Source of the DNA: Myxococcales bacterium
GTDB taxonomy: Bacteria; Myxococcota_A; UBA9042
NCBI GenBank assembly: GCA_023954815.1
Contig: JAGSHB010000051.1
Span: 1 to 35,959, forward strand
DNA length: 35,959 nucleotides
Direction of reading: 5' to 3'
Made by a program: the position numbers and the translations under genes. Shown piece by piece: positions 1 through 8,278 of this stretch; the first letter of the stretch is position 1, and each line of letters starts with the position of its first letter. The notes under the pieces are model-generated. The model was not told the origin of the DNA. It ran no database searches and was given only the letters and a program-made list of their open reading frames with translations.

Positions 1-533
1 AACGCCTGCCAAAAGGCATCCATGCGCTCGGGATGCTCGAGAAAAGCTAACGGTTTTCCGATGGTGGCATCGGTGATCTGTAGCGCTGCCGGCACCACCG
101 GCTTCTTGTTGACCGCTGGCTTGTCGGGCGCTTGGCCGTGCGGTTTGTCGAGCGGCTTTTCGTGCGGGTCCTGCCCGGCGACGTGCTTCGGGTCTGGCTG
201 CGCGGGCGCCTGCGGAGTTGGCTTCGCCGGCTCGACCACGGTCGGATCGAGCTTGGCCAAGGCCTCGTCTTCGTCCTCGTCGCTCGCTGGCGGGGCGCCG
301 CCTGGCATGTCGAGTTGCGCTGCGGACGGCGGGGTCGTGAACGTGACCGCGCGCACCAATGGCGAGAAATCGAGCTGATCGAGATAACGGTAGTCTTCCA
401 TCGCCGGATGGGCATACGGAATCGTCCACAGCGCCACAAAAATGGCTGCAAAGGCCGCGAATTCGCGCAGCGCAGGCCACGGATCACCCGAAATTGCGGG
501 CTCTCTGTCGGTCTGGGGCTGGGGCTCGGTCAT
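1..533 (-). CDS. Membrane-anchored protein, probable SGNH-type partner of the MBOAT acyltransferase (3' part missing)
   Basis: An ATG at 531-533 on the minus strand opens 177 codons with no stop before the window edge, so only the N-terminal part is present. The visible protein has a short cytoplasmic start, one hydrophobic segment at about residues 25-41, then a long linker rich in Pro, Ala, Lys and Asp (about 70-150). It ends in a stretch around residues 165-177 (LEHPERMDAFWQA) that resembles what precedes the GDSL motif in SGNH hydrolase-like partners of MBOAT enzymes. The gene starts 57 bases after the MBOAT stop on the same strand, so the two are probably one operon. The real frame is supported by the membrane segment and the linker; the catalytic domain lies outside the window, so the SGNH assignment is inference from neighbour and linker. 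Confidence 0.6.
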   Translation of the reverse strand, partial: MTEPQPQTDREPAISGDPWPALREFAAFAAIFVALWTIPYAHPAMEDYRYLDQLDFSPLVRAVTFTTPPSAAQLDMPGGAPPASDEDEDEALAKLDPTVVEPAKPTPQAPAQPDPKHVAGQDPHEKPLDKPHGQAPDKPAVNKKPVVPAALQITDATIGKPLAFLEHPERMDAFWQA

Positions 534-590
534 GGTCGCATCACTGGGGTTGGTTAGGTGCCACTTTCGGTAGGTTAGCTAAAATACAGG

Positions 591-2015
591 TCAGAATTGG
601 AAGTAGATGAAGGGTACGACATCGGTCTCTGCGACGGTCGCCACGCCGACAGCCAGCGCCGCCATACTGGCACCTTTGAGGACCACCGGTAGATCGGTAA
701 ATCGCTGGCTGAACTGATCTACCCACCGCCGCGGCGTCCAGTGAATGCCGTAGGACAGAGCCAGAAGTGCCCACACGCCGGCGTCGATGCGAGCGAGACC
801 CCAGCCGTTGCTGAAGAGATGCTGGGTGTAGTCCGCCGCCTCACCGAAACCGGGCGCACGGAACAGGATCCGCAGCAGCACCACGAAGTGAAACGTCACG
901 AAGACCTTCCACAAGATCTGGTGCCACGGCTGATCGAACTCGTCAGCACGTCGGCCATTTCGGCGTACCAACATGCGGTTGATGCTAATCGCCAGGCCGT
1001 GAATCGCGCCGTAGACCACGAACGTCCAGTTCGCGCCGTGCCAGAGGCCGATCAAGATTAGGGTAATGAACGTGTTGCGATGGGCCTTCCAGATGGAGCC
1101 GCGCGATCCTCCCAATGGAAAGAACACGTAGTAGCGCAGCCAGCCAGCCAACGTGATGTGCCAGCGCCGCCAGAATCCGGCCACGGTGGTCGCCGAATAC
1201 GGCCGGTCGAAGTTTTCAGGCAGCTTGTAACCGAGCAGCTGCGCTGTGCCGATGGCAACGTCTGTGTAGCCCGAAAAATCGCAGTAGATCTGCATGGTGT
1301 AGGCATAGAGCGCGACCATGAGCTCGGGCGAGGAGTAGATCGACGGGTTGGAAAACGCCCGGTCGACCAGGTTGACCGCCAAAAAGTCGGCGATCACGAT
1401 CTTCTTCACCAGCCCGCGGGCAATCCGAAACAGCGCCGCACCGACGTCATCGTGGGTCAGACTGATCTTCTGGTTGAACTGGGGCAGCAAGTCCGCGGCA
1501 CGAACGATGGGTCCGGCGACCAACTGCGGGAAGAAGCTCACGTACAGCGCGAACTTGAGCAGGCTGCGCTCGGCCGGGATGTGGCGCCGGTAGACATCGA
1601 CCGAGTAGCTCATGGTCTGAAAGGTGTAAAAACTGATGCCGACCGGTAGGACGATGCTGAAGATGGGGATGGGCAGGTCGCCGCCGAGCAGCCCGACGCC
1701 GTCGGAGACCGACTGCAGGAAGAAGTTGGTATACTTAAAGTAGCCCAACAGGCCGAGATTCATCGCCAAGCTGCCAAACAACAAGCTCTTGCGTTTGCGC
1801 TGAGACTCCGAATCTTCGATGCGTTGGGCGACCCAGAAATCAACCAGAGTAGACGCCACAATCAGGGCGATGAAGCGCGGGTTCCACGCCATGTAAAAGA
1901 GGTAGGACGCCACCAAGAGGAAGGCGAAACGCAGGGTTCGTTGCTTGCCGAGCGCCCATGAACCGAGCACGGCGACGACGAGGAACACCAAAAATAGCAA
2001 GCTATTGAAGAGCAC
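591..2015 (-). CDS. MBOAT family O-acyltransferase (AlgI/DltB-like)
   Basis: Polytopic membrane acyltransferase of 474 residues. Proteins of this family pass acyl groups across the inner membrane to acylate exported polysaccharide, teichoic acid or other surface sugars. Many hydrophobic segments run the whole length. Family signatures are in order: YCDFSGYTDVAIG at about 244-256, FWRRWHITLAGWLRYY at about 281-296, and GLWHGANWTF at about 323-332, where H326 should be the conserved catalytic histidine; a second conserved His is at 339. Length matches AlgI (about 500). The start is GTG at 2013-2015 with AGAGGG a few bases upstream. The partial gene after it is a likely periplasmic partner, as AlgI has AlgJ/AlgX. 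The acceptor polymer cannot be told from sequence; no alginate genes are visible. Confidence 0.9.
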   Translation of the reverse strand: MLFNSLLFLVFLVVAVLGSWALGKQRTLRFAFLLVASYLFYMAWNPRFIALIVASTLVDFWVAQRIEDSESQRKRKSLLFGSLAMNLGLLGYFKYTNFFLQSVSDGVGLLGGDLPIPIFSIVLPVGISFYTFQTMSYSVDVYRRHIPAERSLLKFALYVSFFPQLVAGPIVRAADLLPQFNQKISLTHDDVGAALFRIARGLVKKIVIADFLAVNLVDRAFSNPSIYSSPELMVALYAYTMQIYCDFSGYTDVAIGTAQLLGYKLPENFDRPYSATTVAGFWRRWHITLAGWLRYYVFFPLGGSRGSIWKAHRNTFITLILIGLWHGANWTFVVYGAIHGLAISINRMLVRRNGRRADEFDQPWHQILWKVFVTFHFVVLLRILFRAPGFGEAADYTQHLFSNGWGLARIDAGVWALLALSYGIHWTPRRWVDQFSQRFTDLPVVLKGASMAALAVGVATVAETDVVPFIYFQF

Positions 2016-2108
2016 CTTTGCCCTCTGGGCGGTCTGTCACCGCTGAAATCAACCTAGCTGCCGGAGCATGACCGCCAGTGCTTGGCTGCCGATGCCTTGC
2101 TACCAGTG

Positions 2109-2633
2109 CTAGTCCTGGTCGCTCGAACGCAGCACCCACCGATGCATGTCGGAGCGCACGCTGGCCCACTCGGCCTGGTCCATGCGCAGACGCACGAACT
2201 TGACGTAGAGCCCATCGAGGATCGCTTCGAGGCGATCAAAGAGGGCGAGTCGCTCGTCGAGCCGCTCATCCTCCACGCTCGTCAACACGGTGGGCAACTT
2301 GGCGCTGCCAAAGGTGAACGTCTCTGCCGAGAAGGACACCTCGTAGTGCTGCTCGCCATGGTCAATGAGGATCCGCGTCTTCGCCACTTTCTTACCGGTT
2401 CTCAGGGCTGTGCGCGCTTCTTCAGCTTGGGCAGGGGCATCGGATTTGACCGTATTGCCGTCCGCTCCGAGGCCCGGAGCCTCTAAAACCAGGCTCTGAC
2501 CGAAGTCGATGCTCACCGCGCCGATGTCAGCGAGTTCGATGTGTGTGCTGTTGCGTTCAGACTCAAACCACAACCAAGTGAGGAACTCACGGCCAAGCCA
2601 GCTGGTGCGGTCTGCGTTTTCGTTTGCGCTCAT
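2109..2633 (-). CDS. C-terminal half of the interrupted RdgC-like protein (or a separate 174-residue protein)
   Basis: Potential product of 174 residues starting at ATG 2631-2633. It has the stretch LGREFLTWLWFESE near residue 13, an alternating charged beta-rich middle, an EARTALRTGKKV stretch and a helical C-terminus. I recognise this block as one seen next to or fused to RdgC-like domains in deltaproteobacterial genomes; its function is unknown to me. No strong ribosome binding site precedes the ATG. The frame is the same as that of the RdgC-like gene upstream, and the 19 codons between contain no stop apart from the TAG that ends the upstream part. It may therefore not be an independent gene but the rest of one broken or read-through reading frame. 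Confidence 0.7.
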   Translation of the reverse strand: MSANENADRTSWLGREFLTWLWFESERNSTHIELADIGAVSIDFGQSLVLEAPGLGADGNTVKSDAPAQAEEARTALRTGKKVAKTRILIDHGEQHYEVSFSAETFTFGSAKLPTVLTSVEDERLDERLALFDRLEAILDGLYVKFVRLRMDQAEWASVRSDMHRWVLRSSDQD

Positions 2634-2690
2634 GGGAGGACTCTCGACAAAAGGGTGCTGGCGGTCAGGGCCGATGCGGCGGGAGCTGGG

Positions 2691-3320
2691 CTAGTTCGAC
2701 GCAAGGTGAAAGCGCTCAGAATCGATCAGCTCAAGCTTGTCGATGTCCTCGTCGCTCATGCCGCGTAGCCAGAGCAAGGTGATCGGTCCGACAGGCCGCA
2801 AAGACAGCGTGAAGGTCTTCTCAAACAGCTCGACGAAGGCGCCGGCGACGCTCTTGGAGGTCGAAAACAGCCGCATCTCTCCGGAGCTGATGTTCCAGGC
2901 GGCCTCGATCAGCTGCATGCGCGGCAGGCTCTGCACACGCAGGTCCTTTTTCACTTCGAGCTTGATCTGATCTTTCTCTGAGCGGGTGAACTTTTCGCGT
3001 TTCAGCTCGACCAGCCGCTTCTTCTCAGCCGCGTGGAGGTAGGCCTTAAAGGTCACGCCGGGGATCTTCAGCGTGTCGATGCGCATGCGCAGGAGCACCA
3101 CGCCGCCGCTACCGATGAGCTCTTCTGGCGCCCAGGTGCCCTCAAACGCGTCGTCGAAACGCACCCAACCCGCGGAGATCTCCTCTTCGCTGTGCGGCTG
3201 AATCTCCCGGAAGGAATTCACCTCGAGGGCATCGGCCCAAGACTGCTCCATGTTCTCTTCGGGGAGTTCCCCCAAAGTGACGAAGCGGCAATAACTGGCA
3301 GAACCGTTGAGCAAGCCCAC
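2691..3320 (-). CDS. rdgC: RdgC-like recombination-associated protein, N-terminal part ending at an in-frame TAG
   Basis: Product of 209 residues. RdgC forms a ring on DNA and modulates RecA and replication restart in Proteobacteria. Family-like features are a start in GLLNGSASYCRF, a DTLKIPGVTFKAYLHA stretch, a lysine/glutamate-rich helix with TRSEKDQIKLEVK, LPRMQLIEAAWN, and MRLFSTSKSVAGAFVELFEK. The start is GTG at 3318-3320 because GGAGG sits five bases upstream and the homology begins there; the longer reading frame to 3512 overlaps the upstream hydrolase gene and has no family match. E. coli RdgC is about 303 residues, so this product is short. The sequence after the TAG (2691-2693) continues in frame into the 174-residue gene, giving about 402 residues in total. 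Assignment to RdgC is from motif similarity and is tentative. Confidence 0.7.
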   Translation of the reverse strand: MGLLNGSASYCRFVTLGELPEENMEQSWADALEVNSFREIQPHSEEEISAGWVRFDDAFEGTWAPEELIGSGGVVLLRMRIDTLKIPGVTFKAYLHAAEKKRLVELKREKFTRSEKDQIKLEVKKDLRVQSLPRMQLIEAAWNISSGEMRLFSTSKSVAGAFVELFEKTFTLSLRPVGPITLLWLRGMSDEDIDKLELIDSERFHLASN

Positions 3321-3349
3321 GAAAACCTCCGACCGATGGGTGCGCGCTC

Positions 3350-3378
3350 GGGATAGTCGACCGACGCTCGGAAAGCAA
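3350..3378 (-). promoter_or_regulatory. Candidate sigma-70 type promoter of the RdgC-like gene
   Basis: On the minus strand TTGCTT (3373-3378) is followed after 17 bases by TATCCC (3350-3355). The predicted transcript would begin near 3343, about 23 bases before the GTG start of the RdgC-like gene. It lies in the 71-base spacer after the alpha/beta hydrolase gene, so the RdgC-like unit need not depend on the upstream gene. Consensus match is moderate. Confidence 0.4.
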
Positions 3379-3391
3379 TCGACCTGGCAAA

Positions 3392-4279
3392 TCAACGGGC
3401 GGTCGAGGCGGGGAGCGTCGCCAAGAAGGCGTCCATTTGCTGCCACAGCGCTGCCCTGATCCCATCTTGTTCGGCGAAAAGCTCGTGCTTGGCGCGGGGA
3501 AACACAACACATCTGGCCCGTGGCAAGCGGCTAGCGAATGCACGCACGCCGTCGGGCGGCACGACGCTGTCGTCGGCTGGCACGCACATCAGACAAGGCG
3601 CGGCGATCCGCTCGGCATATCCAGGCCGCCAGATGAGATCGATCGAATGCAACGCAGCGCTCAGCCAAGCCAGCGTCGCCTGACCAGTGGTCAACTCAGG
3701 GCGGTCTGCGAGCAGCTGAGCGTAGCGATCGTAACGGCCGCGATCGCCGGTCAGATCGTTGTCATCAAAGCCGGTATTGACGCGCCCCACAGGAACATGG
3801 CGCTCACCCAGGCCCAGCCTTAACGCCAGCTGTAGCGTACGCCCAATAGCCCAACGCGGCCCCGGCAGGTTCAGCGCAACCATCGGCGCTGACAGAATCA
3901 AGCCACGCACCATATCGGCATGATCGTGCGCCAACCGCAGTGCCATGTGCCCACCCATGGAGTGCGCCACGACGACCGCATCTCGCACGTGGAGCTCCTG
4001 ACAGATTTGCACGAGGTCCTCGGCATAGTCGTCAAACGAGCGGATATGGCCGCGATTGGGCAGCGCACTTTCGCGCCCAGATGCCCCCTGACCACGCCAA
4101 TCCAATGCGGAGACCGAAAACCCGCGCTGCACCCACTCTGAAGCCAACTCATCGTATTTGGCCGCTGGCTCCCCGCGCCCGGGCAGCAGCAGCACCTGTG
4201 GCGCATCTGCCACAAACCACTGCTGAACATGCAGCCGCACCCCGCCGGGCCGATCGTGGACAATCGCGCGCTGTTCCAT
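3392..4279 (-). CDS. Alpha/beta hydrolase, lysophospholipase/monoacylglycerol lipase-like
   Basis: Serine hydrolase of 295 residues from the chosen start. The alpha/beta hydrolase fold is shown by VLLLPGRGE near residue 30 (oxyanion-hole region), DWRGQGASGR, the nucleophile elbow AHSMGGH at about residue 105, an acid strand with PADDSVVP, and the late histidine in KHELFAEQD. This order fits the PldB/monoglyceride lipase group that cleaves lysophospholipids or acylglycerols; the true substrate is unknown. There is no signal peptide, so it is probably cytoplasmic. I chose ATG 4277-4279 because GGAG lies eight bases upstream; a TTG at 4337-4339 in the same frame would add 20 unsupported residues. 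It is divergent from the nucleotide-sugar dehydrogenase gene. Confidence 0.88.
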   Translation of the reverse strand: MEQRAIVHDRPGGVRLHVQQWFVADAPQVLLLPGRGEPAAKYDELASEWVQRGFSVSALDWRGQGASGRESALPNRGHIRSFDDYAEDLVQICQELHVRDAVVVAHSMGGHMALRLAHDHADMVRGLILSAPMVALNLPGPRWAIGRTLQLALRLGLGERHVPVGRVNTGFDDNDLTGDRGRYDRYAQLLADRPELTTGQATLAWLSAALHSIDLIWRPGYAERIAAPCLMCVPADDSVVPPDGVRAFASRLPRARCVVFPRAKHELFAEQDGIRAALWQQMDAFLATLPASTAR

Positions 4280-4373
4280 CTCGTTGACTCCGCGCAAAAA
4301 CCCCGTGAATCCAAGCCGTGTATGCCGATACTGACTCAAAAAACCGCTCGAAGCTGGGATTTGCGCAGGCCAC

Positions 4374-4402
4374 TTGTGTGCGCGCCTGCGCCCCCCTACA
4401 CT
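4374..4402 (+). promoter_or_regulatory. Candidate promoter of the nucleotide-sugar dehydrogenase operon
   Basis: TTGTGT (4374-4379), a 17-base spacer and TACACT (4397-4402) face the dehydrogenase gene. A transcript would start near 4409 and carry a leader of about 100 bases before the ATG at 4511. The site lies in the divergent spacer with the alpha/beta hydrolase gene. Confidence 0.45.
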
Positions 4403-4510
4403 CCGCCGCCGTCGCGGGTGCCTGAGCTAGCGCACAAGGCCAATGATTGATCCGCAACCCCACGCCGCGCAACACAGCCACCGGGCCACTTTATCGGCTA
4501 GGAGTCCGTG

Positions 4511-5812
4511 ATGAACTTGAAAGACCGCATTGCGTCAAAGGAAGCCACCGTCGCTGTCGTCGGCCTGGGCTACGTTGGCCTCCCTCTCGCCGTACGGGTC
4601 GCTGAGGTTGGGTTGCGCACCTACGGCATCGACATCAACGCCCAGCGCGTAGGTCGAATCAACGAGGGCATCAGCGATATCGGCGACGTCGATAGCGCCG
4701 ATCTCGCGCCGTTGGTCTCGGCCGATCTGCTGAGCGCCCACACCGACTTTTCGGTCATCGCCAAGGCGGACGCGGTCATCATCTGCGTACCGACGCCCCT
4801 GGGAAAGACCAAAGACCCGGACATCTCCTACATCGTCAAAGCGACGGATGCGGTCAGCCCGCACATGAAGGAAGGCCAGCTCTTCGTGTTGGAGTCGACC
4901 ACCTACCCCGGTTTCACGACTGAGGTCTTAGCTCCGATGCTCGAGAAGGCAAGCGGCCTCAAGGCCGGTGAAGGCTTTCACGTGGCCTTTTCGCCCGAGC
5001 GCATCGATCCAGGCAACGAGACCTACGGCGTCCGCAACACCACCAAGATCGTCGGCGCGATGACAGCGGAAGGTGGCGAGGACGTGCAGGCGTTGTACGG
5101 CGCCTTCATCGACACCGTCCGCGTCGTGTCGAGCCCCGATGCCGCTGAGATGGTGAAGCTGCTGGAAAATACCTTCCGTGCGGTGAACATCGGCCTGGTC
5201 AACGAGTTGGCGCTCATGTGCCACAAGCTCGGGCTGAACACCTGGGAAGTCATTGACGCCGCGGCCACCAAGCCCTTCGGTTTCATGCCATTTTACCCTG
5301 GTCCTGGCCTGGGTGGGCACTGCATCCCAATCGACCCGCTCTACCTGAGCTGGAAGTTGCGTAGCCTGAACTACCAGGCTCGTTTCATCGAGTTGGCTGA
5401 CAACATCAACACCGGCATGCCGACCTACGTCGTGCGCCTGGTGCAGGACGCGCTCAACGACGCCAGCAAAGCGACCAAAGGCGCCAAGGTGCTCGTCCTG
5501 GGTGTCGCGTACAAGAATGACATCGACGACTACCGGGAGTCCCCCGCCATCGACATCATCGACCTGCTCGGTGAAAAGGGTGCGGACGTCGACTTCTACG
5601 ATCCCTACGTTCCCACGTACGTCGAAGAGGGCAAGCAGTATCACGGGATTGACGGCCTGTCGGAGTTGGAGAGCTACGACATTGTGGTCATCGCGACCCA
5701 TCACAAGGCGTTCGACTACGCCAGTATCGTCAGTCGCTCGCAGCTCATCGTCGATACGCGCAACGCGACCCGCGGAATCACGGAAGGCCGCGAGAAGATC
5801 CACCTGCTATAA
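4511..5812 (+). CDS. Nucleotide-sugar dehydrogenase (UDP-GlcNAc/UDP-ManNAc 6-dehydrogenase type, WbpA/WecC-like)
   Basis: NAD-dependent enzyme of 433 residues that oxidises C6 of a UDP-hexose to the uronic acid, usually for surface polysaccharides. Seen: the Rossmann motif GLGYVGLP at 18-25; CVPTPLGKTKDPD; ESTTYPGFTTE; SPERIDPGN; and GPGLGGHCIPIDP with the catalytic cysteine C271. SPERIDPGN and ESTTYPGTT-like strings are typical of the WbpA/WecC/TviB branch acting on UDP-N-acetylhexosamines rather than UDP-glucose; that substrate call is inference. ATG 4511 is preferred over the adjoining GTG 4508 because AGGAG then stands six bases away. The next gene starts nine bases after the stop, so the two are co-transcribed. 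The glmU and glmS genes further on would supply UDP-GlcNAc. Confidence 0.93.
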   Translation: MNLKDRIASKEATVAVVGLGYVGLPLAVRVAEVGLRTYGIDINAQRVGRINEGISDIGDVDSADLAPLVSADLLSAHTDFSVIAKADAVIICVPTPLGKTKDPDISYIVKATDAVSPHMKEGQLFVLESTTYPGFTTEVLAPMLEKASGLKAGEGFHVAFSPERIDPGNETYGVRNTTKIVGAMTAEGGEDVQALYGAFIDTVRVVSSPDAAEMVKLLENTFRAVNIGLVNELALMCHKLGLNTWEVIDAAATKPFGFMPFYPGPGLGGHCIPIDPLYLSWKLRSLNYQARFIELADNINTGMPTYVVRLVQDALNDASKATKGAKVLVLGVAYKNDIDDYRESPAIDIIDLLGEKGADVDFYDPYVPTYVEEGKQYHGIDGLSELESYDIVVIATHHKAFDYASIVSRSQLIVDTRNATRGITEGREKIHLL

Positions 5813-5821
5813 GCCACGAAA

Positions 5822-6937
5822 ATGTCACAGAGCACTGGCGACACCAGTCGTAGAGAACGCCTGATCCGTTGGGCTGTGGGCCTGGTCATCGGTGGGCTAT
5901 TCACCTGGCTGTCTGCGCGCAATTGGCCCTTGGATAAGTTGTTTTCGGGCGATCTCAGCTTGGCGCGGCGAGCTGGCGGCGCACTGTCCCTGTCGCTCAT
6001 CAATGACGCCGGCGTGACCAATTGGTCCATTAAATTGGCGAACCTGGCAGGCTATCTGGGCTGCCTCTTCGTCATCCATTGGCTGCGTGTGCTGCGCTGG
6101 CGGCCGCTGCTGCTGGCCTTCACCGACGCGCCGCTACGGGTCGTCAATCGCATCGGCGCCATCGGCTTTGTGGCGGTGTTCATGCTGCCGCTGCGTCTCG
6201 GCGAGTTCGCGCGTCCGTGGCTCGCCAACACGGATACGGGCATCCCCTTTGGTACCGCTCTGTCGACCATCGCGGTGGAGCGAGTCATCGATGGGCTCAT
6301 GGTCACGCTGCTGCTGTTCGCGGTGTTGGTGCAGGTACCCGACAGTCAGCTCGCCCGCTACCCTGAGCTGCAGCTCGGCGCCTTCGCCGCGCTGAGTGTG
6401 TTTGGCGGCGCGACTGTTGTCCTGCTGGGTACGGTTGTCGCCCGTGATCTCACCCTGTCCATCTTGCGGCGGCTCATTGGCCTGGTGTCGAACAAGCTGG
6501 CAGACAAGATCATCGGCTTGGTGACGACGTTTATCGACGGCTTGTCGGTGCTCAAGAGCCCAGCCGCAGTCGCGACCTTTCTCGGTATGACCGTGAGCTA
6601 TTGGAGCGTGGTCGGTCTCGGGATCTGGCTCATGGCCACCGGCTTCGGCTTGGATGTGCCCCTGGTCGCCGGCTACGCGATGATGTGCTGCGTCGTCGTA
6701 GGCATGATGATCCCCAATTCGCCCGGAAATGTCGGCTCATTTTGGTACTTCATGCTCTTGCCCGCCGGACTCTACGGTATCGACGCCGACAGCCCGCGCG
6801 CCATCGGATTCGGACTCGGCGTGTGGTTTGTGCAAACGCTGCAAGTCTGCCTTTTCGGCCTCTGGGGGCTGTGGGCGCGAGCCCGGGCGCAATCACGGGA
6901 CCAACACACCCAACAGGAAGCACCATCGGCACCCTGA
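5822..6937 (+). CDS. Flippase-like integral membrane protein (lysylphosphatidylglycerol synthetase TM-region family, YbhN/UPF0104)
   Basis: Polytopic membrane protein of 371 residues matching the stand-alone membrane domain (PF03706 type) found in MprF and in many proteins of unknown substrate. Seen: a first membrane helix near 18-36; the family marker LRLGEFARPWLA at about 122-133; ERVIDGL; and, late in the protein, PNSPGNVGSFW followed by further helices. MprF-type domains move lipids across the membrane. No aminoacyltransferase domain is attached here. It follows the nucleotide-sugar dehydrogenase by nine bases and has no clear ribosome binding site, so translation may be coupled. Transport of a glycolipid or polyprenyl-linked sugar made with the upstream enzyme is an inference only. 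Confidence 0.85.
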   Translation: MSQSTGDTSRRERLIRWAVGLVIGGLFTWLSARNWPLDKLFSGDLSLARRAGGALSLSLINDAGVTNWSIKLANLAGYLGCLFVIHWLRVLRWRPLLLAFTDAPLRVVNRIGAIGFVAVFMLPLRLGEFARPWLANTDTGIPFGTALSTIAVERVIDGLMVTLLLFAVLVQVPDSQLARYPELQLGAFAALSVFGGATVVLLGTVVARDLTLSILRRLIGLVSNKLADKIIGLVTTFIDGLSVLKSPAAVATFLGMTVSYWSVVGLGIWLMATGFGLDVPLVAGYAMMCCVVVGMMIPNSPGNVGSFWYFMLLPAGLYGIDADSPRAIGFGLGVWFVQTLQVCLFGLWGLWARARAQSRDQHTQQEAPSAP

Positions 6938-6943
6938 CGTGGC

Positions 6944-6972
6944 GTGACAGGCCCACGCGCGGTCTGTAGCCT
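6944..6972 (+). promoter_or_regulatory. Candidate promoter of the Ser/Thr kinase gene, placed for a leaderless transcript
   Basis: GTGACA (6944-6949), a 17-base spacer and TAGCCT (6967-6972). The predicted transcription start falls at about 6979-6982, on or next to the ATG at 6982. No ribosome binding site precedes that ATG, which agrees with a leaderless mRNA. Confidence 0.4.
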
Positions 6973-6981
6973 CGGCACCCG

Positions 6982-8229
6982 ATGTTTGACGGCTTCCCAC
7001 AACCCTTTGGCCCCTACGAACTGCTTCGCCCGCTGGGGCGTGGTGGCATGGCTGAGGTCTTTCTGGCCCAGGCATCAAGCGCCAACGGCGACGCCCGGCT
7101 CGTCGCGCTCAAGCGCATGCACGCGGGCGTCAGCGAAGACTCCGGCGCGGTTGAAATGCTGATCGAGGAAGCGCGTCTGGCCATGCGCTTCAACCATCCC
7201 AACATCGCGGCGAGCTTCGAGCTCGGCTGTCACGGCGGCGCCTACTACATCCTGATGGAGTACGTCGACGGCCTGGACCTCGGCGCTGTCGCGAGACTGG
7301 CCGAGACCCTGGGCGAGCGGATGGATCGCAGGGCCTGTGCCTTCGCGGCGCTGGGGGTTGCACGCGCCCTGGCCCACGCCCACGAGCTGACCGACGAAGA
7401 TGGCCAACGCCTCGGCGTGGTGCACCGTGATGTGAGCCCGCAGAACATCCTGGTCAACCATCGCGGTGAGTTGAAGCTAATCGATTTCGGTGTCGCCAAG
7501 GTGGCCACGCGCATTCAGCAGACCATGGCCGGCGTCATCAAGGGTAAGTACTCGTACATGTCGCCCGAGCAAGCCAGCGCGGAGAAGGTCGACGGCCGCA
7601 GCGACGTGTTCAGCCTCGGAATTTGTCTTCACGAATGGCTGACTGGCGCGCCCCTGTTCCGGGGGCCGAACCTGATCTCGCCCTTTGCCATCCTGCTCGC
7701 CGTGCGGGAGCAAAAGGTGCCGCGGGTCGATAAAATCGCGCCAGAAGTCGGCGCTGAGCTCGCTGCAATCGTCGCCCGATGCCTGACGCGCGACTTGAAA
7801 CGACGGTATCGCTCAGCGGAAGCCGTCGCCAAGGCGTTGGAGAAGTGGCTGAGCCGCAACGCCAAAGGATACGACGCCGATGCCCTACGGGACTACGTCG
7901 ACGATCTGGCCACGCGTGCACCAACGGGCACGGTACCGCAGCGCTCCCTGCTGACACCGGATCTGTCCAACATGGTCAGCAGCGAATTCGCCCCGTCGGA
8001 GATGAGTGTCGTCGCGCGCGCCCCGATGACCGGCGGTCTGCCGCGCGCCAAGGCCCCGGCGTTCGACTTTGCGGGGCTCTCTGCCGTCGCGCCAGTGCCG
8101 GCGACCAAGCCCAGCAGTCGGCCCAGGCGACGAACGGTGCTGCAACTGCTGTGGGTGGGACTCGCCGCGCTCGTCTTCGCTGCCGGTTGGTCCGTCGTGG
8201 CGACGTTGAAGCGACTCGAGATGTTCTAG
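6982..8229 (+). CDS. Tail-anchored serine/threonine protein kinase
   Basis: Hanks-type kinase of 415 residues with all catalytic parts: glycine-rich loop GRGGMAEV at 19-26, ATP-anchoring K44 in VALKRM, catalytic loop HRDVSPQN at 148-155 with D150, DFG at 168-170, and the SYMSPEQ activation-segment end. The domain spans about 11-290. A linker of about 90 residues rich in Pro, Ala, Ser and Thr follows, then a single hydrophobic segment at about 386-408 with only a few residues after it, so the kinase would hang in the cytoplasm from a C-terminal membrane anchor with no extracellular sensor. HRD-V-S-P-x-N is common in myxobacterial kinases. It has its own candidate promoter. An FHA protein encoded 15 kb away is a possible reader of its phosphothreonines, but no target is shown. 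Confidence 0.93.
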   Translation: MFDGFPQPFGPYELLRPLGRGGMAEVFLAQASSANGDARLVALKRMHAGVSEDSGAVEMLIEEARLAMRFNHPNIAASFELGCHGGAYYILMEYVDGLDLGAVARLAETLGERMDRRACAFAALGVARALAHAHELTDEDGQRLGVVHRDVSPQNILVNHRGELKLIDFGVAKVATRIQQTMAGVIKGKYSYMSPEQASAEKVDGRSDVFSLGICLHEWLTGAPLFRGPNLISPFAILLAVREQKVPRVDKIAPEVGAELAAIVARCLTRDLKRRYRSAEAVAKALEKWLSRNAKGYDADALRDYVDDLATRAPTGTVPQRSLLTPDLSNMVSSEFAPSEMSVVARAPMTGGLPRAKAPAFDFAGLSAVAPVPATKPSSRPRRRTVLQLLWVGLAALVFAAGWSVVATLKRLEMF

Positions 8230-8278
8230 CCGGAACCTCTCACCGCCAGTCATCAAATCGTGTCGCGCTCGGGTGGGG

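Noticed and set aside
2109-3320. General amber codon reassignment as explanation of the in-frame TAG
   Set aside because: Many intact genes here end at TAG (kinase, spike, DUF2169, lipoprotein, PBP), so TAG is a normal stop.
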